From assembly GCA_022821065.1 (NCBI GenBank), contig JAJEEK010000113.1:1-63272 (forward strand): a DNA stretch of 63,272 nt, written 5' to 3'. How positions within the stretch are numbered: the first letter of the stretch is position 1; each line of letters begins with the position of its first letter. This document shows positions 26,115 through 33,727 of the stretch, piece after piece. The stretch is from Candidatus Poribacteria bacterium (GTDB lineage: Bacteria > Poribacteria > WGA-4E > WGA-3G). A model generated the notes under the pieces. That model was not told the DNA's origin, ran no database searches, and was given only the letters and a program-made list of their open reading frames with translations. The position numbers and the translations under genes were made by a program.

Positions 26115-26174
26115 AACGTTTTCCTCCTATAAGTGATTTTTCTCGTTTCGGTGTGTTGACACCGAATTCATATT

Positions 26175-26203
26175 AGCCTATCACAATTGGGGATAGATGT
26201 CAA
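26175..26203 (-). promoter_or_regulatory. Possible promoter for the ABM gene
   Basis: Minus strand TTGACA (26203-26198), a 17-bp spacer and a weak -10 TAGGCT (26180-26175). The remaining bases of the gap 26,115-26,415 hold this, the divergent promoter and an unexplained AAGGAGGA at 26,344-26,351 with no start codon after it. Confidence 0.4.
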
Positions 26204-26293
26204 TTAAGTTCAAAACTAAATCGCGCCGCAAGAGAAAGTAGCGGCGTATGGGCAGGGTCAGCTCAATAGCCTTGGTCTTACACAAAATATATC

Positions 26294-26322
26294 TTGACCC
26301 ATCGCATGTGCTGTGTTATTCT
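26294..26322 (+). promoter_or_regulatory. Promoter for the alcohol dehydrogenase gene
   Basis: TTGACC, a 17-bp spacer and TATTCT. It leaves a leader of roughly 85 bases before ATG 26416. Confidence 0.6.
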
Positions 26323-26415
26323 ATCAAAGTCAATACTTTTTAGAAGGAGGAAGACCCTTTCTCTCCGCTATCAGTACTATTAGAACATACGGGGAGTCTC
26401 GGTTTTGTAGTATTT

Positions 26416-27438
26416 ATGCAGGTTGCAGCAATGGTTGGTGATAGGAAAGGTGGCGTGGTCGAAAAACCGGACCCGCGCGCTGGTGGGGATATCGCTGTTG
26501 TTAAAATTCATGCCGTTCCGATGTGTACGGAGTATAAAGGGTTTATACATGGAAGCACCGGCGATCACTTTGGTCATGAAGCCGCTGGCGAAGTCGTTGA
26601 AGTCGCGCAACCCGGGCGCATTCAAGTCGGGGACCGTGTGGTGGTGCAACCCCAGAACGCCTGTGGTGAGTGCCAGATGTGTGCAATCGGGGAGCACATC
26701 CATTGTAGGAGGGGGCGCCGTTCAAATATCCGGGATCTCGTTGGTGACGAGGTGGCTTCTGCGACTTATGCACAGTATATGCACAAGATGGAGGATCTGT
26801 TATGCCTGATACCAGAGGGGGTGAGTTATGAACATGCTGGAATGGCGTGTTGTGGACTCGGACCGACATTTGGTGCGATGGAACAGATGCAGGTCAATTC
26901 ATTGGATACCGTCATGGTTACCGGCTTAGGTCCTGTCGGTTTAGGTGGTATTATTAATGCGCATTATCGCGGGGCGCGCGTCATCGGTGTAGAAAGCCAT
27001 CCCTATCGGGCTGAACTCGCCAAAAAGTTGGGCGCAGAAGTGGTCTTGAACCCAAATGACGAGGATATTCTCGATCAAATTCAAGACCTGACAGACGGTA
27101 TCGGCATCGACAAGGCAGTGGACTGCTCTGGCGCGTCTGCAGCCCACCGGTTGATGGTTGACGCAGCGCGGAGCAAAGGACAGGTCACGTTCGTCGGCGA
27201 AGGCGGTGAATTTCCGCTCGCAGCGAGCCGAGATATGATTCGCAAAGGCTTAGTTCTGCGCGGGAATTGGCACTATAATCTCGGGGTCTATCCCAAATTA
27301 ATGAAAATGATCCAAAATTCATCCGAACAGATAAACACATTCATCACGCATACCTTCCCAATGCGCGACGTACAGAAAGCGTGGGAACTTCAGGCAACAG
27401 GCGAATGTGGTAAAGTGGTTCTGTATCCGTGGGAATAG
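26416..27438 (+). CDS. Zinc-dependent medium-chain alcohol dehydrogenase
   Basis: 340 residues of the MDR superfamily. Zinc ligands are visible: the catalytic cysteine region PMCTEYKG, GHEAAGEV, and the structural-zinc lobe CGECQMCAIGEHIHC with four cysteines. The cofactor fold has VTGLGPVGLGG followed by VIGVESHPYR, with the acidic glutamate suggesting NAD preference. It should oxidise an alcohol or sugar alcohol, as do sorbitol and threonine dehydrogenases. There is no ribosome-binding site right before ATG 26416, but an in-frame TAG lies just upstream and excludes a longer form. Confidence 0.88.
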   Translation: MQVAAMVGDRKGGVVEKPDPRAGGDIAVVKIHAVPMCTEYKGFIHGSTGDHFGHEAAGEVVEVAQPGRIQVGDRVVVQPQNACGECQMCAIGEHIHCRRGRRSNIRDLVGDEVASATYAQYMHKMEDLLCLIPEGVSYEHAGMACCGLGPTFGAMEQMQVNSLDTVMVTGLGPVGLGGIINAHYRGARVIGVESHPYRAELAKKLGAEVVLNPNDEDILDQIQDLTDGIGIDKAVDCSGASAAHRLMVDAARSKGQVTFVGEGGEFPLAASRDMIRKGLVLRGNWHYNLGVYPKLMKMIQNSSEQINTFITHTFPMRDVQKAWELQATGECGKVVLYPWE

Positions 27439-27499
27439 TGGATTAAAATCGTTATAGATGTTTCAAGGGGTAGCGTCTTGAAGGCGGCGGCGTTTCTGT

Positions 27500-28078
27500 T
27501 CAAATGCTATTTTGCGCCGTCTTCTCGTATGCTGCTCGTGTGATTTCAAAGTCCAACATCTTCCCGCCGTCTGCTTTTCTTGAAACAGTGAGTCCAAGCG
27601 ACCGCCACAACGCTTGTGAACGGATGTTATCCACAGGAACATCCACCGGACAGAATCGGTCGATTTCCAGTTTTTCAAACGCATGCGCCATCAAACAGCG
27701 CACGACCTCTTTTCCGTAGCCTTTGCCCCACAAAGTTTTGTCCCAAATCCCGATGGGTAGACGCATTATTTTTTGACCTTCGATCTTCGCCCGTTCTAAA
27801 TTCATCCACTGCAAGCATACCTCGCCAATGGTTTTTCCACTCTCTTTTTCGACGATTGCAAAAAGAAATCCGCTATCCCTCATGAATTTACCAGCCTTTT
27901 TGAGATATTCCTTTGTTATGGGTTTGTCAGGCGGTGTGTCCTCAATCGCATTTAAGAACTCAGGATCTCTATAAAACGGGACTGCAGTATCAAAATCGGC
28001 ATCCTTAAAGGGGCGCAGTTTCAGACGCTCAGTCTCTAAGTGAATATTGTGGCATGCAAAGTTATTTGGTTGTATCAT
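27500..28078 (-). CDS. RimJ/RimL-type GNAT acetyltransferase
   Basis: 192 residues. ETERLKLRPFKDADFD, FLFAIVEKESGKTIGEVCL, IGIWDKTLWGKGYGKEVVRCL (motif A) and VPVDNIRSQALWRSLGL (motif B) follow the order of the RimJ/RimL group. The protein is cytoplasmic; it could acetylate a ribosomal protein N-terminus or a drug. AAAGGAG precedes ATG 28078, and a promoter lies at 28,100-28,129. It is the fifth acetyltransferase in a 13-kb stretch. Confidence 0.87.
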   Translation of the reverse strand: MIQPNNFACHNIHLETERLKLRPFKDADFDTAVPFYRDPEFLNAIEDTPPDKPITKEYLKKAGKFMRDSGFLFAIVEKESGKTIGEVCLQWMNLERAKIEGQKIMRLPIGIWDKTLWGKGYGKEVVRCLMAHAFEKLEIDRFCPVDVPVDNIRSQALWRSLGLTVSRKADGGKMLDFEITRAAYEKTAQNSI

Positions 28079-28099
28079 TTGATGATAAATCTCCTTTGA

Positions 28100-28129
28100 A
28101 TTTTAGCCGAGTTGAATGTAGGCTATCAA
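28100..28129 (-). promoter_or_regulatory. Promoter for the GNAT gene at 27,500
   Basis: Minus strand TTGATA (28129-28124), an 18-bp spacer and TAAAAT (28105-28100), about 22 bases upstream of the start codon. Confidence 0.5.
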
Positions 28130-28196
28130 AACCGAATGCATGTAAGATATTCGGCAGACTGAACGAGGTTGAAAAATCTCATAAATCTAAAAAGTG

Positions 28197-28246
28197 AGTG
28201 AAACCCAACTTCATAGTACGACATAAGTAGGGTGTTAGGTTTCACT
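28197..28246. repeat. Solo inner palindrome of repeat family B
   Basis: AGTGAAACCCAAC and GTTAGGTTTCACT face each other across 24 bases. The same arms form the inner palindrome of the larger elements at 54,470 and 58,320. It lies 16 bases past the stop of the DUF5916 gene and could serve as its terminator. Confidence 0.6.
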
Positions 28247-28265
28247 GGGTGTTTTTAATCCATAG

Positions 28266-30428
28266 TTATAGACTGAATAGATAGGTAAATTTGCTCAACA
28301 CTGTCCAGTCGTGTGCTTTGAGACCGTCCGACGTGTCCCATGCTTGATCATATACAAGGTAAAAATCGCTGCCCGGTCGGTAGATGTAATTGAGCAAGAA
28401 ATTCGCGCTTGCCCGCTCCGCGTTAGCGTTCCACTGGGTATACAACTTCGTAAAGAAACGCGTGTTTAGCGCATAACTGATACGCGCCCCGACAACATTT
28501 GTTGTGAAAAGATCGGTTTCAGGCAAGTTAATCCAGTTGCGTTGGTATCGGGTTTCGATCGCGAGTTGATAGGTCATCCGCCACTGACTATCAAGACTGA
28601 CCCCTATGCGGTTGCCGTGAAAGTAGTCCCCATAATCCAGGCGGCCGAATACAGAAAACGGTCTGCTGCTCTCGGTAAACCCTCTTAGCGAAACCTGATT
28701 CATCTCGTAATCGCCAGCAGGAATCTCAGCATCGTCGATACTGAAGGGTTCATCAACACGGTCAAAAAACCGTCGGAAATCAATACTGAGTCCGTCGTCT
28801 GAATACCGAATCATATCCGCGCTGATCCCAATATCCCAACCGATGGTTGTGTGCTCGTGGTCAAGTAGGTAACCCCCAGAAAAGCCTGCACCGACATCCC
28901 GTATACCGTACCGGTTGACTTGGGTTTCGTAATTGGTATTCAGCATGAGTGAGCGGATGTCCCGTCGATGCATGAACCCCATTTCACTCGTAAATTGGGG
29001 ACCGATGTCGAGGTAAGAAGCATTAACTCGGAAATGCTTGTTTCGCCAGTTATTTGAAAGGTACCATGCGAGGTCGCGTTCTTCTGGGTCTGGTGACCAG
29101 CTTCCGACTGTCATCGCTCGCATCCGCCACTGATCGTGTGGTCTAAAAAATAGGTCGATCCCTGCGTTGCGATGATAATCACCTCCGAAATCGCTCTGCC
29201 GGTTGGTAAGAATGAAACCGAGGGTTGAATCGCTGAGAATGTTCCGTTGCATTCTTAGGACGGAGAAGTTCGCCATCGGAATCTCGCTGGAAGCAGCGGT
29301 CGTCATATTGAGCGCGCCGACACTGTAAGCACCGACTTTGCCTGTCAGTTTACCGCCACCGAGTAGGCGGACTTCTTTTTCTTCTTCGATCCCAATACGG
29401 CGGCTATAGAAAATTGATAGGGGCGGCGGGCCGAAGTCTCCGATGCCTGCGCCGAATGCAAACAGTCCGCTACCCTCAAGAAAAAAATCGCGTCGCTCCG
29501 GAAAATAGAGGCTGAACCGTGTGAGGTTAACCTCCTCTTGGTCTGCCTCTACCTGTGCAAAATCGGTGTTCAGCGTCAAATCCAATGTAAGGTTCGAGGT
29601 AACACCGTATTTCATGTCAAGTCCGATGTCGCCTTCGGTTGTACGCTGCCAATTTTCCACATCCTCATCTACGAGGTTCCGTCCTAAACCGCCGAGAAGA
29701 TACGGTTTGACATCGAAATATGACGGCGAAGCAACGCCTTGCAACCCGATGAGTTTGCCCTGATATATGGGATGGTATGTCCCTGGCCAGCTCTGACTTC
29801 GGGGGACCTGAATCCACTGTGTGGTTTGATTGAGACGGGCAATGTTGCGTCCAAAATTGATACCCCACACCATTGAATCCTCTTTTTTGAACCGTAACTG
29901 ATTGAAAGGAATTGCGATTTCGACTGTCCAGCCTTTCTCGTGTTGTTGTCCAGCAGCTTCCCAGATGCAGTCCCAACTCCCATTGAGGTTTTCACCGCCA
30001 TCTGTGACTGCGGTATCTGACAACGCACCGAGTGCATTCGTTCTAAAAAAGAAGCACTGCCGTTTATCGCCGTAGGTATCGAGCATGATGTAAACGTTGT
30101 CATTTTGCCAGAGTTGCCCATCGCGCCGCATTTCGTTCGCAACGATCTTTTCAGCTTCGGAGTCGTAGCATTCAAACCCGATGTAAAGTTTCTCTGTGTT
30201 ATACAACATGCGAACTTCCGTTCGTTCAGTCGGCAGTTGACCTTCATCAGGGAATTGTTGCGTAAAGTCGTCGATAACTTGTGTCTGAGACCAGGATTCT
30301 TCGTTGAGATGTCCGTCAATTTCGATTGTTTCTTGGGCGAACAAGGGTTTGATTTCTTTCTTGGCTTCAACATTTAGGCTTGCTGCAGCAATTGCCGCGA
30401 GTATCAGAAGAACGGTTCTGTGACGCAT
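28266..30428 (-). CDS. DUF5916 outer-membrane barrel protein with CBM9-like N-terminus
   Basis: 720 residues from ATG 30428 (GAGGAG six bases upstream; a longer frame reaches 30461). A signal peptide (VLLILAAIAAASLNVEA) leads to a carbohydrate-binding family 9-like domain: IEIDGHLNEESW, LYIGFECYDSEAEKI, DNVYIMLDTYGD, WTVEIAIPFNQLRF. The remaining 480 residues (LDLTLNTDFAQVEADQEEVNLTRF, FFLEGSGLFAFG, FYSRRIG) match DUF5916 and should form an outer-membrane beta-barrel with alternating strands to the last residue (TVLSKFTYLFSL). It may bind or import glycans. A candidate microprotein gene precedes it in the same transcript. Confidence 0.85.
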   Translation of the reverse strand: MRHRTVLLILAAIAAASLNVEAKKEIKPLFAQETIEIDGHLNEESWSQTQVIDDFTQQFPDEGQLPTERTEVRMLYNTEKLYIGFECYDSEAEKIVANEMRRDGQLWQNDNVYIMLDTYGDKRQCFFFRTNALGALSDTAVTDGGENLNGSWDCIWEAAGQQHEKGWTVEIAIPFNQLRFKKEDSMVWGINFGRNIARLNQTTQWIQVPRSQSWPGTYHPIYQGKLIGLQGVASPSYFDVKPYLLGGLGRNLVDEDVENWQRTTEGDIGLDMKYGVTSNLTLDLTLNTDFAQVEADQEEVNLTRFSLYFPERRDFFLEGSGLFAFGAGIGDFGPPPLSIFYSRRIGIEEEKEVRLLGGGKLTGKVGAYSVGALNMTTAASSEIPMANFSVLRMQRNILSDSTLGFILTNRQSDFGGDYHRNAGIDLFFRPHDQWRMRAMTVGSWSPDPEERDLAWYLSNNWRNKHFRVNASYLDIGPQFTSEMGFMHRRDIRSLMLNTNYETQVNRYGIRDVGAGFSGGYLLDHEHTTIGWDIGISADMIRYSDDGLSIDFRRFFDRVDEPFSIDDAEIPAGDYEMNQVSLRGFTESSRPFSVFGRLDYGDYFHGNRIGVSLDSQWRMTYQLAIETRYQRNWINLPETDLFTTNVVGARISYALNTRFFTKLYTQWNANAERASANFLLNYIYRPGSDFYLVYDQAWDTSDGLKAHDWTVLSKFTYLFSL

Positions 30429-30573
30429 CTTTTCTCCTCTTTTAGATTTTCTTGCCTGCATACATGATATTTTGATGTCGGTTAAAAAAGAAAGACCCTC
30501 ACCGAAATCTCATTTTGTGGCGTTCAGTGATGGGCACTCTGTTGTGTAATTCGGAAAGTGTTTTATTTTTCAC

Positions 30574-30687
30574 TTACTCGCCCACCACTGTGCAACACAT
30601 AGAAATACCGATCAGCACGACACCAAGACCGATGAACGTGCAGCGGCAATTTTTATGCTTCAGTGTGATAGACGATAAATAAAACAT
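30574..30687 (-). CDS. Candidate 37-residue membrane microprotein
   Basis: A short frame with ATG 30687 and TAA at 30574. AGGAA lies nine bases before the start, and a consensus promoter (30,723-30,752) lies upstream. The peptide has a polar, positively charged N-terminus (LKHKNCRC) followed by one hydrophobic helix (FIGLGVVLIGISMCCTVVG) rich in glycine and cysteine. It ends about 145 bases before the DUF5916 gene, so both are probably transcribed together. No homologue is known to me; it may be only a leader peptide. Confidence 0.4.
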   Translation of the reverse strand: MFYLSSITLKHKNCRCTFIGLGVVLIGISMCCTVVGE

Positions 30688-30722
30688 CCGAAATTCCTAT
30701 TTAGAATTCATGTATGTTAAGT

Positions 30723-30752
30723 ATTATAACATGTTTTAGGCGTAAATGTCAA
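30723..30752 (-). promoter_or_regulatory. Consensus sigma-70 promoter for the microprotein and DUF5916 genes
   Basis: Minus strand TTGACA (30752-30747), an 18-bp spacer and TATAAT (30728-30723), both perfect. The gap 30,429-30,976 holds this, the microprotein frame and the divergent promoter at 30,893. I see nothing else in it. Confidence 0.8.
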
Positions 30753-30892
30753 ATTTTTTATACGCTTATTGACACTAAAACATTTAACCTTCAGGTTTCT
30801 TAAAAATTCATATTTCTTTAAGAAAAGCGAGGTGGTTCACAACTAAAGATGAAAATGAATAGTTGTATCTCAGTTTTACAACTTCGGTAAAC

Positions 30893-30921
30893 TTGACGAG
30901 ACAGCGGATGTCGGTTATAAT
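30893..30921 (+). promoter_or_regulatory. Consensus sigma-70 promoter for the lamin-tail gene and possibly the protease array
   Basis: TTGACG, a 17-bp spacer and TATAAT. AAGGGAG follows shortly before ATG 30977. No second promoter of this quality appears between the lamin-tail gene and the lipoprotein genes, so they may share it. Confidence 0.8.
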
Positions 30922-30976
30922 AGTTAGTGAAACACGTGTTGAAACCGAAACTTAGCAATAAAGGGAGATATATTTT

Positions 30977-32065
30977 ATGGAAGGTTTGATCAATCGAAGG
31001 CTCGTTCTTAGTGTATTTGCGACACTTATATTAGCGTTTGGCATTCAAGGCGTTGTAGGTGCTGAAGATGATACCGTTCCGGTAGCTGCAACGTTTGATA
31101 TCGCCATCAGTGAGATCATGTACGCCACCAACACCGACAAATCTCCGCAATGGATCGAACTCCACAACAGAAGTGGACAGTCAGTCAGTCTTGAAGGATG
31201 GCAAATAACAATTGAGAACCACCCCGAAGATAAGTCCGTACTCGCCACCACGCTCGCCTTCACTTTAGACGCAAAGATACTTGATAAAAATCAGGTGCTG
31301 CTACTTGTGACTGAGGAGGGTTCTAACTCTGGTGTTGGTGCTGTAAAGGGTGCCCTCCACGCAGACCGTATCGTCATTCTAAAAGACTTTATTGGTGGCA
31401 CACCGGGGTATCGCCTCTTAAGTCAAACCGCCTTCAAGGTCACCCTTAAGGCACCGGCTCGTACAAAAACCGCTCGCAAAATGCTAAGCGACATCGTCGG
31501 CAACCTTGGAGAAATACCCGAATGGGAACTTCCGTTGATTGCGGGAAACCAACGGAGCTCTGTTATCCGAGTGTATGAGAGTAACAACGCAACCGGGGAG
31601 CCGTATGATGGCACAGCAGCAGGTGGTTGGGAATTTGCGCTACAAAAAGACCTCCAGTATACACCGGGCAGTACCTACTACGGGCACCGGAGTGATTATG
31701 GCACGCCGGGGTATCGCACACGTGCACCTTTGCCCGTGGAACTCTCCAAATTTCGCCCTGAGCGTAAGAAAGCCAGCAGTGAAGTCATTATCAGATGGGT
31801 GACTGAGTCTGAGGTGAATTGTGCAGGCTTCCATATCAAACGAAGCGAAAGCAGAAATGGCGGGTTCAAAGTTATCGCCATGATTCCCAGTGCAGGTACA
31901 ACTGACAAGAGGCAATCCTACACCTACACCGATAAGACAGCAAAACCGAATGTTGTCTACTATTACCAGCTTGAATGTACCTCTGTAGACGGTACCCGTC
32001 AGGTACTCCGCACTACGCATCTCAGGGGGAATATAAATCTTCGTCCTGGGGTATATATCCTGTAG
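30977..32065 (+). CDS. Secreted lamin-tail domain (LTD) protein
   Basis: 362 residues. A signal peptide (LVLSVFATLILAFGIQGVVGA) is followed by a lamin-tail domain (IAISEIMYATNTDKSPQWIEL, LHNRSGQSVSLEGWQITIEN), the usual opening of bacterial LTD proteins, and then a fibronectin-like C-terminus (LPVELSKFRPERK, GFHIKRSE, YYYQLECTSVDG). It is exported; LTDs occur in surface proteins and with nucleases and may bind DNA or polysaccharide. It is the first gene of the plus-strand run that ends with the four protease-TPR lipoproteins, 94 bp before the first of them. Confidence 0.82.
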   Translation: MEGLINRRLVLSVFATLILAFGIQGVVGAEDDTVPVAATFDIAISEIMYATNTDKSPQWIELHNRSGQSVSLEGWQITIENHPEDKSVLATTLAFTLDAKILDKNQVLLLVTEEGSNSGVGAVKGALHADRIVILKDFIGGTPGYRLLSQTAFKVTLKAPARTKTARKMLSDIVGNLGEIPEWELPLIAGNQRSSVIRVYESNNATGEPYDGTAAGGWEFALQKDLQYTPGSTYYGHRSDYGTPGYRTRAPLPVELSKFRPERKKASSEVIIRWVTESEVNCAGFHIKRSESRNGGFKVIAMIPSAGTTDKRQSYTYTDKTAKPNVVYYYQLECTSVDGTRQVLRTTHLRGNINLRPGVYIL

Positions 32066-32159
32066 TAAAATCAAAAAATAAGTTGACACTTTAGAGGACA
32101 ACAAACCTCCCTATTGCAGAATTTTGCGAGGTCAAGAGATTTTTCTAAGGATCCATTGT

Positions 32160-33695
32160 ATGAAAGCGGGCAGAATATCTTTACTCAGTTTGCTAACCTT
32201 AGCGATTCTGTTCTCCTGTGCACGGGTTCCGCAACAGGTTGTTGAAGTGCCTGAAGAAAGAGGCGGTTTCACTGTTATCCGTGTAGAGGGCAGATATGGG
32301 GCTGCGAGCGGCTTTTTTGTGGCACCGGACAAAATCGCGACGAACATTCACGTCGTCGCACATCCCGGACCGGTTTTTATAAAATCTCCCGACGAAAAGA
32401 CAATCTGGACGGTAGAAGGTGTCACGGCGTTTGATGTCAAAAATGATCTCGTTGTCTTAAAAATCTCAGGTAAAGGCACCCCGTCTCTGCTTGGCGATAG
32501 TGATGCTGTTCGGGTAGGTGACAGGGTTATTGCCACAGGTTTCCCCGATGGAAGGCACAGGGTCACAGAGGGGGGCATCCGTCATGTGCGTAGTGGCAAT
32601 AAATGGATGCAGATGGAAATTGAACTTTCCGGGGGCAGCAGTGGCAGTCCTGTCCGAGATCGTAAAGGGCACGTTATCGGCATCGTTTCTGCTATAGAAA
32701 TCCCTTACAGTTATGCGATCCCTTCAAACGCGTTGAGAAGGTTAATTGACGAATCCAAATCCCCAGAACCTTTAACAGCATGGCGTAAACGGAAACGAAT
32801 TCGTGCCTATATCTATTCTGTTCGGGGACAACGTAAATACAATCTCAATCAGTATGAAAATGCAGTGGCGGACTTTGATAAAGCCATCAAACTGTATCCT
32901 CAAAAGGCGGATGCCTACTACAATCGGGGCCTTGCAAAATTTACGCTTGGAGACCTTGAATTCGCTCAAGGCAACCTTGCAGAAGCTTGGAAATTATATG
33001 AAGCCGGAATTGAGGACAGCACGCAAGCCATCCAGCTTACCCCTGAAGATGTCTATGCATATCACAATCGTGCAGGTGGAAAGTTCCGACTCGGTCAATC
33101 CACGGCAAGTCAAGGAGATATAGCGAAAGGACAACGATACTATCAAGGGGCAATCCAAGATTGGACACAAGTTATCAAACTCAATCCAGAGCTTGCCGAT
33201 TCGTATAACAATCTCGGCATAGCAAAAGCGATCCTCGGTGAATCTAAAGGTAGTCAGGGAAACATCACAGGCGCGCAGGAATTATATGCTGCGGCAATTG
33301 AGGACAGCACACAAGCCATACGGTTAAATCCAGCGTATGCTGAGCCATATATCAATCGCGGATATGCCCAGTTCCGCCTCGGTAAGACGAAAGCGGATCA
33401 CGGAGACATGTCGAGTGCACGGGAATTATATGCAGCAGCCGTTCAAGACTTCACGGAAGCAATACAATTGACCCCAGAGAGTGCTTATGCCTATGGGAAT
33501 CGGGGTGTTGCGAAAGCTGCACTTGGCGATGCTGAAGGTGCAATAGCAGATTTTGATGCGGCACTCCGAATTAACCCGGAATACGCTGAAATCTATTACG
33601 ATCGCGGGCGTGCGAAAGAGACACTTGGGCAACACGAAGCGGCTAAAGCGGATCTTGAGAAGGCGAAAGCACTCAATCCGAAGGTCGAAAAATGA
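32160..33695 (+). CDS. Lipoprotein with one trypsin-like protease domain and seven TPRs (array member A)
   Basis: 511 residues from ATG 32160 (AAGG upstream; an upstream GTG-type extension to 32124 adds nothing signal-like). The lipobox ends in C20 (LFSC). Residues 45-200 form a trypsin/HtrA-like domain with all three catalytic residues: H64 in TNIHVV, D96 in NDLVVLK and S161 in GSSGSP. Seven TPRs follow: units 1, 6 and 7 are 34 residues long and units 2-5 are exactly 48. The protein is probably anchored in a membrane with its domains outside the cytoplasm. It is the shortest member of the array and the only one with a single protease domain. The substrate is unknown. Confidence 0.85.
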   Translation: MKAGRISLLSLLTLAILFSCARVPQQVVEVPEERGGFTVIRVEGRYGAASGFFVAPDKIATNIHVVAHPGPVFIKSPDEKTIWTVEGVTAFDVKNDLVVLKISGKGTPSLLGDSDAVRVGDRVIATGFPDGRHRVTEGGIRHVRSGNKWMQMEIELSGGSSGSPVRDRKGHVIGIVSAIEIPYSYAIPSNALRRLIDESKSPEPLTAWRKRKRIRAYIYSVRGQRKYNLNQYENAVADFDKAIKLYPQKADAYYNRGLAKFTLGDLEFAQGNLAEAWKLYEAGIEDSTQAIQLTPEDVYAYHNRAGGKFRLGQSTASQGDIAKGQRYYQGAIQDWTQVIKLNPELADSYNNLGIAKAILGESKGSQGNITGAQELYAAAIEDSTQAIRLNPAYAEPYINRGYAQFRLGKTKADHGDMSSARELYAAAVQDFTEAIQLTPESAYAYGNRGVAKAALGDAEGAIADFDAALRINPEYAEIYYDRGRAKETLGQHEAAKADLEKAKALNPKVEK

Positions 33696-33727
33696 ACACA
33701 GAGAATAACGTTTAGAGGTATCCATTC

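Noticed and set aside
26344..26351. AAGGAGGA as the ribosome-binding site of a small gene before the alcohol dehydrogenase
   Set aside because: No ATG, GTG or TTG follows at usable distance with an open frame of any useful length.
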